NCBI RefSeq assembly: GCF_003987565.1
Contig: NZ_NGJY01000001.1
Location: 62,001 to 126,000, forward strand
DNA: 64,000 nt
Reading direction: 5' to 3'
Source: Vagococcus fessus
GTDB taxonomy: Bacteria; Bacillota; Bacilli; Lactobacillales; Vagococcaceae
The position numbers were made by a program, and so were the translations under genes. Under the pieces are notes generated by a model that was not told where the DNA came from, ran no database searches, and was given only the letters and a program-made list of their open reading frames with translations. The number at the start of each line of letters is the position of its first letter. Position 1 is the first letter of the stretch. This document shows positions 7,215 through 15,067 of this stretch, piece by piece.

Positions 7215-8930
7215 TTGAAAAAAATTACATCTAAAATAATAGTGGGTCTATTATTTTCAAGTCTATTATCACAACCAATCGTTTCTTTTGCAGACAGTAT
7301 GGATTTAAGTAATCCAGGATTAGAAACTATTAATGTAACGGAAACTAACAATAGTAGTGAAACAGCAGCCTCAGAGATGCCTGAAGAAGTTGAAACTTCA
7401 GTTATACCAGAGGAAACACAAACATCGAAAGTACCAGAGGAAACACAAACATCGAAAGTACCAGAGGAAACACAAACATCGAAAGTACCAGAGGAAACAC
7501 AAACATCGACAGTACCAGAGGAAACACAAACGTCGACAGTACCAGAGGAAACACAAACGTCGACAGTACCAGAGGAAACGCAAACGTCGACAGTACCAGA
7601 GGAAACACAAACGTCGACAGTGCCGGAGGAAACGCAAACGTCGACAGTACCAGAGGAAACACAAACGTCGACGGCACCGGAAAAACCTAACAAGCCAAAT
7701 AAGCCAACTAAACCTAGTAAGCCAGTTAAACCAAACAAACCAGAAAAACCGGTTAAACCAAATAAACCAGTTAAACCAGTTAAACCAGTTAAACCGGTTG
7801 GACCTACTCAACCGTCGGTGAAAGTACCTCAAATTCAAACAGGTACGAGTGGTGTTAACGGCGTTTTACCTAATTATTCACCCAACGTTTCAAATGCATT
7901 AGGGGCTAGCTTTAACTATCATGTGACTCAAACAGCTAAAGAGTTCATTGACAAGATTGCTCCTTTAGCAGAAGAAGTAGCAGAAGAGTACGGTATCTAT
8001 GCTTCGGTTATGATTGCACAAGCTGCACTAGAAAGTGGGTTTGGGAATAGTTCCTTAGCCACTGCTCCAAATTATAATCTATTTGGGATTAAAGGCAGTT
8101 ATGAAGGCAAGTCTGTTTCGTTTGCAACTCTTGAAGATAACGGAACAGGTAGTATGTACCAAATCAATGCAGGCTTTAGAAAATACCCTTCTTATAAAGA
8201 ATCATTAGAGGATTACGCAAAGTTACTAAAAAGTGGCATTGCAGGAAATTCTAATTTTTATAATGGAACATGGAAGAAAAATGCACCGACATTTAAGCAT
8301 GCAACAAAATTCTTAACCGGTAAGTATGCAACTGATACAAGTTATGATAAAAAATTAAACGGTTTAATCAACGCTTATAATTTAACAGAATTTGATAATT
8401 ATAAAGAGCGTATCTATATCGCTAACCATGAAGAAACTTTAGTAGATGTTGCTAAAAAAATGGGTATTAAGTTAGGTGATCTAAAAAAACTTAATAAAGA
8501 ACTAAAAGAAGATTCAAAATTACCAAAAGGTACAAAAGTTATTTTGAAAAAAGTAAAACGTTATTCAGTATCAAAATCTAGTAAATCTGAAGCTGTAACG
8601 ATTGCTCGTGAGTATATTGGAGTTCCTTATGTATGGGGTGGAACAACACCTCAAGGATTCGATTGTTCAGGTTTAACACAATATGTATATAATCGTCTAG
8701 GAATTAATTTACCTCGAGTTACGTGGAATCAAGAGTTTGCGGGTCAAATGATTGATTTAGCAGACGTTGCTGAAGGGGATTTATTATTCTGGGGAGCTAG
8801 AGGAAGCACGTACCATGTTGCTATGTACAGTGGAAATGGTCAAATGATTATGGCACCAGAACCAGGCGATTTTGTTAAAGAATTGCCAATGGCATCATTC
8901 TTACCAGATTTTGCAGTACGAGTTAAATAG
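7215..8930 (+). CDS. Secreted peptidoglycan hydrolase: glucosaminidase + LysM-like + NlpC/P60
   Basis: Starts with TTG at 7215 after a strong AGGAGGG. A signal peptide ends near SFA-DS (residue 27). Residues about 65-155 are ten PEETQTS repeats, then a Lys/Pro-rich linker to about 200. Residues about 235-395 form a GH73-type N-acetylglucosaminidase domain (catalytic Glu273 in AALESG, then NYNLFGIKG). About 397-445 resembles one LysM module. The C-terminus is an NlpC/P60 peptidase domain with Cys484 (GFDCSG) and His534 (YHVAMYSG). It should cut both glycan strands and stem peptides outside the cell, for daughter separation or wall turnover. There is no LPXTG; the linker and LysM part likely hold it in the wall. 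Confidence 0.92.
   Translation: MKKITSKIIVGLLFSSLLSQPIVSFADSMDLSNPGLETINVTETNNSSETAASEMPEEVETSVIPEETQTSKVPEETQTSKVPEETQTSKVPEETQTSTVPEETQTSTVPEETQTSTVPEETQTSTVPEETQTSTVPEETQTSTVPEETQTSTAPEKPNKPNKPTKPSKPVKPNKPEKPVKPNKPVKPVKPVKPVGPTQPSVKVPQIQTGTSGVNGVLPNYSPNVSNALGASFNYHVTQTAKEFIDKIAPLAEEVAEEYGIYASVMIAQAALESGFGNSSLATAPNYNLFGIKGSYEGKSVSFATLEDNGTGSMYQINAGFRKYPSYKESLEDYAKLLKSGIAGNSNFYNGTWKKNAPTFKHATKFLTGKYATDTSYDKKLNGLINAYNLTEFDNYKERIYIANHEETLVDVAKKMGIKLGDLKKLNKELKEDSKLPKGTKVILKKVKRYSVSKSSKSEAVTIAREYIGVPYVWGGTTPQGFDCSGLTQYVYNRLGINLPRVTWNQEFAGQMIDLADVAEGDLLFWGARGSTYHVAMYSGNGQMIMAPEPGDFVKELPMASFLPDFAVRVK
7407..7676 (+). repeat. Ten 27-base tandem repeats encoding PEETQTS units
   Basis: Ten exact-length units encode P-E-E-T-Q-T-S-(K/T)-V. 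The first units end in K, later ones in T, so the array grew by block duplication. Length keeps the frame, so copy number can change without breaking the protein. The array also creates long open frames on the other strand that are not genes. Confidence 0.95.
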
Positions 8931-8966
8931 AAAATACCATCCTATTAAATAGGATGGTATTTTTTT
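8931..8966. terminator. Bidirectional terminator between hydrolase and coiled-coil gene
   Basis: Stem AAAATACCATCCT (8931-8943) / AGGATGGTATTTT (8951-8963) with a seven-base loop, flanked by A and T runs, between convergent genes. Confidence 0.9.
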
Positions 8967-9711
8967 ATTCTACGAAAGAAGTTTCTTCTGTCACTAATAC
9001 CTCAGTAACAGGTGTTTGTTCTTGTTCATAGACTTTATTTTCGGCGTAGTCTCTTAGATTAGCGACATCATTTAACGCTTTATCTAATTTAGCTTGTGTA
9101 TCAGAATTACTTTCTTTTAGTGATGTGTTTTCTGTTTCTAATGAATTTTTTTCTTGTGTTAAGGCTTCAACTTGAGTACGTGCTATTTTTGTTTGTTCTT
9201 CTTTAGTTATAATATCTTGCTCTAATTCAGTTATTGTTGCCTCAGATGCATCAATACGTTTTTGGGCGTCGATAAGAGTCTGTTTATTATTCTCAGAATA
9301 TTGTGTCAGAAGAGCAACGTACTCATTTAGTTTTGCTTGTTTTTCTTGAAGTAAAACATCTCGTTCGCCTACTTGAGCTTGAGTAGCTTTCAAATCTTCC
9401 TGTAGTACCGTTAGTGTATCCACATATTCCTTCATTTCTGAATTGATTGAGTTAAGCTCTTCTAAGGCATTCTTATGGTCTTCTTTAGCTTTTTCTAAAT
9501 TAGATTTAGCAGAACGTGCGTCACTTTTCGCAGTAGCTAAATCACGTTTCTTCACTGTTAATTGGCTATCAAGCGCATCGACTGCTTGATAAATTTCATC
9601 AATAGTGTCTTCACCACCCCAATTAATCAATTGAGAAGCTATAACACCGCCTCCAGTTCCTATAACCAATATTGCCCCTAATGCTACTAAACTTTTTTTC
9701 ATCTTTTTCAT
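8965..9711 (-). CDS. Membrane-anchored coiled-coil protein of unknown function
   Basis: I do not recognise a named family. The 248-residue product has a basic start (MKKMKKS), one hydrophobic segment with many glycines (LVALGAILVIGTGGGVIA), then about 190 residues of almost unbroken heptad-like coiled coil rich in Ala, Lys, Glu and Gln, ending in a short Thr/Val/Glu-rich tail. It should be anchored by its N-terminus with the coil outside the membrane. A GAGGAGAG RBS precedes the ATG. It is convergent with the peptidoglycan hydrolase; coiled-coil cofactors often regulate such hydrolases (as FtsEX/PcsB-type systems do), but that link is only a guess here. Confidence 0.7.
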   Translation of the reverse strand: MKKMKKSLVALGAILVIGTGGGVIASQLINWGGEDTIDEIYQAVDALDSQLTVKKRDLATAKSDARSAKSNLEKAKEDHKNALEELNSINSEMKEYVDTLTVLQEDLKATQAQVGERDVLLQEKQAKLNEYVALLTQYSENNKQTLIDAQKRIDASEATITELEQDIITKEEQTKIARTQVEALTQEKNSLETENTSLKESNSDTQAKLDKALNDVANLRDYAENKVYEQEQTPVTEVLVTEETSFVE

Positions 9712-10277
9712 TATTGTCTCTCCTCTTTAATTAACTCTGTAAAAATCATATCAAGTAAAACGGTTTCTTTCTATTCACAAATTGCGTGAGATTGAGTAAA
9801 GATTGACCTAATAGAAGTAGCATCTATGTTGTAGGATTTCTTGTTCGTTTTGTGGGTTAAAATAGAATCATGATAGTTGAAAATAGTGTTAAAATAAGCT
9901 ACACATCAATTATTAAACACGTTATTTGCTCTAATTAAAATGTCTATTAAAAAATGTGTGGAAATTTTTATTTGCAATTAGATAACTCCGTACTTCGTGA
10001 AAAATGTTTCGTTTGTACTAGAATTACAAATTTAGGTTAAAAATTATTAATCCTAACAAGAAAATGATGGTTTATTATACGAAGTATTATATAATTAATG
10101 GAAAGGGTTATATGTATCTTTACTGATTAATTTATAAGGGGGAGAGGTTCTTTACTATACGTAATTTTTTGAAGTGTATTTTAATTAGTAAGAGTATTAA
10201 ATCTACAGAAGAATTTCAACGTAATACAATTAAATAACGAATAAAAATAAAATGAAATCATTTGAGGAGAGTAGAAA
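9712..10277 (+). other. 566-base AT-rich region with hairpins, leader of the ECF operon
   Basis: No gene is supported here. TACTTCGT (9991-9998) and ACGAAGTA (10079-10086) are perfect inverted repeats that would close a large helix. Inside it TTAGGTTAA (10032-10040) pairs with TTAATCCTAA (10047-10056) with one bulge. I looked for TPP, THF, preQ1 and cobalamin riboswitch signatures and saw none. A TATAAT at 10090-10095 could be a -10 box without a clear -35, in which case these helices would be upstream DNA, not RNA. Confidence 0.4.
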
Positions 10278-10886
10278 ATGTCATTTAATGAAAAGAAAAG
10301 TATGTGGAGTTTTAAGTTAAGTACGGCAGCACTTGTATTGATACCAGCAGCAGTAGGAATTAACTATATTGGAAAAACATTCGCAGGAGTTCTTAAATTA
10401 CCGTTATGGTTAGACTCTATCGGAACTATTTTAGCAAGTATGTTAGCTGGACCGGTTGTAGGGGCTTTAGTAGGATTAATTAATAATATTATTCATGGGT
10501 TAACACAATCACCTATTTCATTCGTTTATGCGATAACACAAGTAGGGATTGGTGTAGTAGCAGGTGTTTTAGCTAAAAAAGGGTATATCAAGAATTTGCA
10601 AACATCTATAATTGCAGGTCTTTTAATAGGGTTAGTAGCGGTTGTGATTTCAACACCGTTAAACATTATCTTTTGGGGTGGTCAAACGGGTAATATTTGG
10701 GGCGATGCGGCTTTTGCTGCGATGCAAGCCAAAGGTCAAAGTGTGTGGTTATCTTCATTAGTTGATGAGATTGTGGTAGATATTCCAGATAAAATTGTAA
10801 CAGTCATTGTGTGCTACCTGATTTACAAAGGCTTACCTCAAAAATTAACTTTAATGTATGATGATCAAGACATTCAAAGTTTCTAA
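10278..10886 (+). CDS. ECF transporter S component, substrate unknown
   Basis: A 202-residue integral membrane protein with five to six helices. The stretch VLKLPLWLDSIGTILASMLAGP followed by ALVGLINNIIHG is typical of energy-coupling factor S components, which bind a vitamin or small nutrient and dock onto the EcfT-EcfA-EcfA' motor. It is the first gene of a complete four-gene ECF unit, so this is a dedicated (group I) system rather than one sharing a housekeeping module. RBS GAGGAGAG is well placed. Signature motifs for riboflavin (RibU), biotin (BioY), thiamine (ThiT) or folate (FolT) are not apparent, so the substrate stays open. Confidence 0.82.
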   Translation: MSFNEKKSMWSFKLSTAALVLIPAAVGINYIGKTFAGVLKLPLWLDSIGTILASMLAGPVVGALVGLINNIIHGLTQSPISFVYAITQVGIGVVAGVLAKKGYIKNLQTSIIAGLLIGLVAVVISTPLNIIFWGGQTGNIWGDAAFAAMQAKGQSVWLSSLVDEIVVDIPDKIVTVIVCYLIYKGLPQKLTLMYDDQDIQSF

Positions 10887-10902
10887 TTCATAAGGAGAGA
10901 AT

Positions 10903-11679
10903 ATGAACTCATTAAGTTTATATCATGACAATGATAATTATATTTATAAAATCGATCCGATTACTAAGATTATTTTTGTAGTAAGTATCATTGCAATCAC
11001 GTATCTTATTCCTACCATTACAGGAGGTATCGTAACATTACTTAGTTGTATAGGGGTTCTATTACTTGCAAAAGTATTAAGAAAAACAGTGCCGCTTTTA
11101 AGTGTGAGTGCGTTGGTACTTGTTTCAATAGCTTTAATCCAAGGGTTGTTTTATGGAGGAAATGAAACACCTTTATTAGAGATGGGTCCTGTTGTTTTTT
11201 ACAAAGAGGGAACGTTATATGCGACGTTATTATGTTTACGAATAATTGTTATTATTCTAGCTTTTTCAGTTTTGATTTTAACGACGAAACCCTCTGATTT
11301 AGTGGAGTCGTTAGTAAAAAAAGGCTTGTCACCCAAAATCGGTTATGTGTTATTGTCAGTTTTACAAATTATCCCTCAAATGAGTGCAACAATGGCAACT
11401 ATCACAGATGCTCAGCGCTCTCGTGGTATGGAGACGGAAGGAAGCTTGATGACTCGTATAAAAGCTTTTATACCGTTAATGGGACCAGTTGTTATGAGTT
11501 CTTTGACTAATACAAGAGAACGTTCAATGGCTTTAGAAGTAAGAGCATTTAATTCGACTAAAGAACGAACATATATTAATGAGCCTGTTTTTCATAAGAG
11601 TAGTCTGTTTATTCGTATTGTGATTGTATTAGTACTAATTGCTGTTATTGTTTGGAGGTTTTTCCTATGGAAAGGATAG
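10903..11679 (+). CDS. ECF transporter transmembrane protein EcfT
   Basis: A 258-residue protein with the CbiQ/EcfT layout: N-terminal helices (IIFVVSIIAITYLIP), a middle set, then the cytoplasmic coupling region with TDAQRSRGMETEG, the conserved A-Q-x-x-R-G motif, and ERSMALEVRAFNS, the second coupling helix with the A-x-x-x-R-x-F motif. It ends in a C-terminal helix. These two helices bind the ATPases. It lies 16 bases after the S component behind AAGGAGAG and its end overlaps the first ATPase gene, so the four genes are made as one set. Confidence 0.9.
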   Translation: MNSLSLYHDNDNYIYKIDPITKIIFVVSIIAITYLIPTITGGIVTLLSCIGVLLLAKVLRKTVPLLSVSALVLVSIALIQGLFYGGNETPLLEMGPVVFYKEGTLYATLLCLRIIVIILAFSVLILTTKPSDLVESLVKKGLSPKIGYVLLSVLQIIPQMSATMATITDAQRSRGMETEGSLMTRIKAFIPLMGPVVMSSLTNTRERSMALEVRAFNSTKERTYINEPVFHKSSLFIRIVIVLVLIAVIVWRFFLWKG

Positions 11680-12506
11680 AAGTTGAGAACTTAAAATACC
11701 GTTATCCTTTAACGGATACTAATGCTTTAGATGATGTCAGTTTTACTATTTCTGAAGGAGAATTTATTGGGGTTATCGGGGAGAATAATGCAGGCAAGTC
11801 AACCTTATGTCAGGCGTTAGTAGGTTTAGTTCCTCATTTTTATAAAGGCTTATATGACGGTAAAGTTATGATTTGTGGTAAAAATGTCAGAGAGTCATCA
11901 GTTAGTGACTTATCAGAAAATGTAGGCTTAGCTTTTCAAAATCCCTTTACTCAAGTAACTGGAGCAAAGGTTACTGTCTATGAGGAAGTCGCTTTTGGAT
12001 TGGAAAATTTAGGGATTCCAAGAGATGAGATGTCCAAAAGGGTAACAGAAGCTCTAGAATTACTAGGTATTTCAGAGTATCGTGATCGTAACCCTTTCGA
12101 TTTATCAGGTGGTCAGATGCAACGTGTGGCTTTAGCGGGTGTTATTGCGATGAAACCAGATGTCATTATTTTAGATGAGCCAACGTCTCAATTAGATCCA
12201 AAAGGCTCTGAAGAAGTGTTTAAAGCGGTTCAAAAATTAAGTGAAAGTGGTATGACTATTATTATGGTCGAACACAAAATGGAAAAAATAGCAGCTTATT
12301 CTGATAGAGTGATGTTAATGTCTAACGGAAAAATTATTGATTTTGCGACACCTCATGAGATTTTTTCTAGGGATGATATCCAAGATTATGGTGTGATTGA
12401 ACCAGTCTATACGCAAGTGGCAAAAGGGCTGGGGATTACACTTGAGAATGGCCTAAATCCTGTGACAGTTGATGAATTAAGTCAACTAATGAAGGGAGAG
12501 AGATAA
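11667..12506 (+). CDS. ECF transporter ATP-binding protein (first ATPase)
   Basis: I place the start at 11667 (MERIEVENLKYRYP), 9 bases after TTTGGAGG; the in-frame start at 11652 would lie before that RBS. The protein has Walker A (ENNAGKST), Q-loop (AFQNPFTQ), a full signature LSGGQMQRV, Walker B VIILDEPTSQLD and switch His (VEHKM). It is the canonical half of the ATPase heterodimer. The start overlaps the EcfT end by 13 bases, a sign of translational coupling. The C-terminal extension after the ABC domain is normal for EcfA proteins. Confidence 0.9.
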   Translation: MERIEVENLKYRYPLTDTNALDDVSFTISEGEFIGVIGENNAGKSTLCQALVGLVPHFYKGLYDGKVMICGKNVRESSVSDLSENVGLAFQNPFTQVTGAKVTVYEEVAFGLENLGIPRDEMSKRVTEALELLGISEYRDRNPFDLSGGQMQRVALAGVIAMKPDVIILDEPTSQLDPKGSEEVFKAVQKLSESGMTIIMVEHKMEKIAAYSDRVMLMSNGKIIDFATPHEIFSRDDIQDYGVIEPVYTQVAKGLGITLENGLNPVTVDELSQLMKGER

Positions 12507-13307
12507 ATGTTAACGATTAAGAATGTTACCTTTTCTTACACACCGGATGTACCAGTTTTACATGATATCTCTCTGGACTTTGATACGAGAACAACAGCTA
12601 TCATTGGTCAAAACGGAACAGGTAAAACAACTCTCGTTAAGTTAATCAAAGGATTACTAGAGTGTCAACAAGGTTCAATTGAGATACTAGGGAAAGAAAC
12701 TAAAAATTTAAAGGTTTCTGAAATTGCGAAAGAAATTGGTTTGGTATTTCAAAATCCTAACGATCAAATTTTTAAAAATAAAGTCCGTGATGAAATAGAG
12801 TTTGGGCCTCTAAATATTGGGAAAAGTAAAGAGGAAACAACTAAGTTAGCTAATGATGCAATGGCGTTATTAGGCATTTCTGAATTAGCTGATAAAAATC
12901 CATATGACTTAGGGTTGTCAGAACGAAAGTTGATAAGTATCGCATCAATTTTAGCGATGGATACAAAAGTAGTCATTCTAGATGAACCAACGATTGCTCA
13001 GGACCATAAAGGCAAGCAACTCATAAAAAAAGTGATTAAGAACTTACAAGCAGAGGGGAAATTAGTTATCGCCATTCTACATGATATGGATTTTGTTGCA
13101 GAAACCTTTGACCGTGCTGTTGTGATGAAAAAAGGGCGTATCTTATTAGATGATAGTGTCAAAATCGTCTTCAGTCAGTCTGAGACTTTAGAAGATGCTT
13201 ATTTAGAAGCACCAAGTGTGGTAAAGTTATCGCAAGCGTTAGGTGAAGATGAGGTATTTCTTACATTAGAGGAATTTTTAAAGAGTAAAGAAAAGACTGC
13301 TTATTAA
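12507..13307 (+). CDS. ECF transporter ATP-binding protein (second ATPase, divergent signature)
   Basis: It starts directly after the stop of the previous gene, behind AAGGGAGAGAG. Walker A (GQNGTGKTT), Q-loop (VFQNPNDQ), Walker B (VVILDEPTIAQD) and the switch His (LHDMD) are intact. The signature region reads LGLSERKLISIA in place of LSGGQ-x-x-R-x-A-I-A, so the glycines of the helix-capping motif are missing. In heterodimeric ABC motors this usually leaves one weak ATP site; it may be normal for this subfamily. A terminator overlaps the stop codon and closes the operon. Confidence 0.88.
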   Translation: MLTIKNVTFSYTPDVPVLHDISLDFDTRTTAIIGQNGTGKTTLVKLIKGLLECQQGSIEILGKETKNLKVSEIAKEIGLVFQNPNDQIFKNKVRDEIEFGPLNIGKSKEETTKLANDAMALLGISELADKNPYDLGLSERKLISIASILAMDTKVVILDEPTIAQDHKGKQLIKKVIKNLQAEGKLVIAILHDMDFVAETFDRAVVMKKGRILLDDSVKIVFSQSETLEDAYLEAPSVVKLSQALGEDEVFLTLEEFLKSKEKTAY

Positions 13308-13323
13308 TTAAGTAGTCTTTTTT
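13291..13323 (+). terminator. Terminator closing the ECF operon
   Basis: Stem AAGACTGCTTA / TAAGTAGTCTT (one G-T pair) and a T run; the stop codon of the second ATPase gene lies in the loop side of the hairpin. Confidence 0.85.
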
Positions 13324-13389
13324 CTCTGTTAGAATTTATTAAAAAGGTGTATACTGACACTAAAATTAGAAATGTAAAGGAACGTACGA

Positions 13390-14748
13390 ATGACTATAAA
13401 GAAACGGTTTAAGGAACTGGATACAGTAAAAAAAATAACAATTGGTTTTATCGTGTTAATCCTATTAGGAGCGTGTTTATTAGCTTTACCTATAACTACA
13501 CGAGCTGGTAATGAAACGTCATTTTTAGATGCGTTGTTCATTGCCACGTCGGCTGTGTGCGTGACAGGACTTGCTACAGTTTCGGTGGCTGATCAATTTA
13601 ATACTTTGGGCCAATTTATTATTATGTGTTTGATTGAAATTGGTGGCTTAGGATTTATGTCAGTTGGCGTGATGCTAGCGATAGCGTTAAGAAAAAAATT
13701 ATCATTTAAGTCTAGAATGGTCTTACGAGATAGTTTAAATGTTGACTCTTTAGCTGGTTTGGTTAGCTTAATGCTATTTGTCTTAAAATCTGCTCTTATT
13801 ATTCAAGGGATTGGAGCTATACTTTTTTCATTTATATGGATTCCTGAATATGGTTGGTTAAGGGGAGGATTCTACAGTGTTTTTCACTCGGTTTCAGCCT
13901 TTTGTAATGCAGGATTTGATTTATTTGGTGATAGTTTAATGAGCTTTCAAGAATCACCTTATATTTTAGTAGTGTTTAGTTTCTTGATTATCTCAGGGGG
14001 ATTAGGCTTTCTAGTGTGGTCAGACCTCTTGAGTTTTCCAAAGAGAAAAAAATTGACGATTCATACAAAATTATCGCTTATCATTACGGTTTCTTTGTTA
14101 GTACTTGGAACAGTTTTCTTTTACTTAACAGACCTTTCTAATGGTGCTTTAGTATTTAATAATGGGAATAAATTCACTCAATTTATCAACTATCTCTTTT
14201 TAAGTGTGACCCCTCGTACAGCAGGCTTTGCAACAATTGATTATGGCATGTTGAGTTACGCTGGTTTATTTGTCACAATTTTCTTAATGTTTATTGGTGG
14301 GACATCGGGTTCGACTGCAGGAGGGATTAAGACAACGACTTTTGGTGTTTTGATTCTAGTTGTTAGAAGTATTTTAAGAGGACGTAAGGATGTAGAATTT
14401 CAAGAGAGACGTATTTCAGAGCAAGTCGTTAGGAAAGCCTTTGTTATTTTCTTTATTGGAATTAGCTTAATCGCTGTTACAAGTTTTATTTTATTATTAA
14501 CGGAAACTATTCCTGCAGATAAGGGAATGGATTACATTATTTTTGAAGTAGTATCAGCTTTAGCGACTGTAGGATTGAGTGGCGGTTTAACTGCGGAATT
14601 AACAACAGTAGGTAAAATTGTAATGATAATTTTGATGTTTATTGGAAGAGTTGGGATTTATACGGTGTTATTTACACTTGTCAGAAAAGAAGATAAGAAT
14701 GCAACGGGGAAAGTCAAATATCCTCAAGAAAGTATCCTAATTGGTTAG
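13390..14748 (+). CDS. ktrB: KtrB-type potassium (TrkH/KtrB) transporter subunit
   Basis: A 452-residue membrane protein with the four P-loop repeats of the KtrB/TrkH family: TSAVCVTGLATVS, SVSAFCNAGFDLFG, SVTPRTAGFATIDY and VSALATVGLSGGLT, each with the filter glycine. The loop with GGTSGSTAGGIKTTTFG is the gating loop region. It forms the K+ (possibly Na+-coupled) channel and needs a cytosolic KtrA/KtrC RCK ring; no such gene is next to it, so the partner must be elsewhere. The ATG follows AAAGGAACG. A small membrane protein gene lies 15 bases downstream. Confidence 0.92.
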   Translation: MTIKKRFKELDTVKKITIGFIVLILLGACLLALPITTRAGNETSFLDALFIATSAVCVTGLATVSVADQFNTLGQFIIMCLIEIGGLGFMSVGVMLAIALRKKLSFKSRMVLRDSLNVDSLAGLVSLMLFVLKSALIIQGIGAILFSFIWIPEYGWLRGGFYSVFHSVSAFCNAGFDLFGDSLMSFQESPYILVVFSFLIISGGLGFLVWSDLLSFPKRKKLTIHTKLSLIITVSLLVLGTVFFYLTDLSNGALVFNNGNKFTQFINYLFLSVTPRTAGFATIDYGMLSYAGLFVTIFLMFIGGTSGSTAGGIKTTTFGVLILVVRSILRGRKDVEFQERRISEQVVRKAFVIFFIGISLIAVTSFILLLTETIPADKGMDYIIFEVVSALATVGLSGGLTAELTTVGKIVMIILMFIGRVGIYTVLFTLVRKEDKNATGKVKYPQESILIG

Positions 14749-14763
14749 GGAGGAGGTTACAAA

Positions 14764-14949
14764 GTGAGGTTAATGATATCAGTATGTTTATTTATACTTG
14801 CCTTAATAATACTTCCAGTCATTGTCATCTTATCGTTTAAGTCGTATAGAGATTATTTTAGGAGAAAAAAAGCAAATCATTCGACAGTAAAAGCATTATC
14901 CTTAACGGTAATAGAAGGTTTAGTTGATATTATAATGTGTGTCTTATAA
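14764..14949 (+). CDS. Small membrane protein downstream of ktrB (61 aa)
   Basis: No family recognised. The GTG start at 14764 has a very strong RBS (GGGAGGAGG), so it is probably real. The product has one long N-terminal helix (LMISVCLFILALIILPVIVILSF), then a basic patch (RDYFRRKKANH), then a short hydrophobic C-terminus. It sits 15 bases after ktrB and before a terminator, so the two are cotranscribed. A role as a small modulator of the potassium channel is possible but unsupported by any motif. Confidence 0.6.
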   Translation: MRLMISVCLFILALIILPVIVILSFKSYRDYFRRKKANHSTVKALSLTVIEGLVDIIMCVL

Positions 14950-14980
14950 AAGTATTCGATATGGAATGCTTTTTTTTTTT
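14948..14980 (+). terminator. Terminator after ktrB unit
   Basis: Stem AAAGTATTC / GGAATGCTTT with a G-T pair and a run of twelve T. Confidence 0.85.
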
Positions 14981-15067
14981 GACATCATTGAGTAAGATTG
15001 GTATTGTTTAAGTGTTTTGAAGGTATTACAAAAATGAAAACGTTTACTAATGGAGGTTTTTTAAAAC

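Noticed and set aside
7407-7676. CRISPR-like array
   Set aside because: The 27-base units are contiguous with no spacers and encode a protein repeat. No cas genes are present. No CRISPR array was found in the window.
7175-7838. Three long minus-strand frames and one other plus-strand frame over the hydrolase repeat array
   Set aside because: A 27-base repeat without stops in one frame keeps other frames open too. The products are pure repeat translations with no RBS.
9712-10277. Known vitamin riboswitch upstream of the ECF operon
   Set aside because: The conserved cores of TPP, THF, preQ1 and cobalamin riboswitches were not found by eye.
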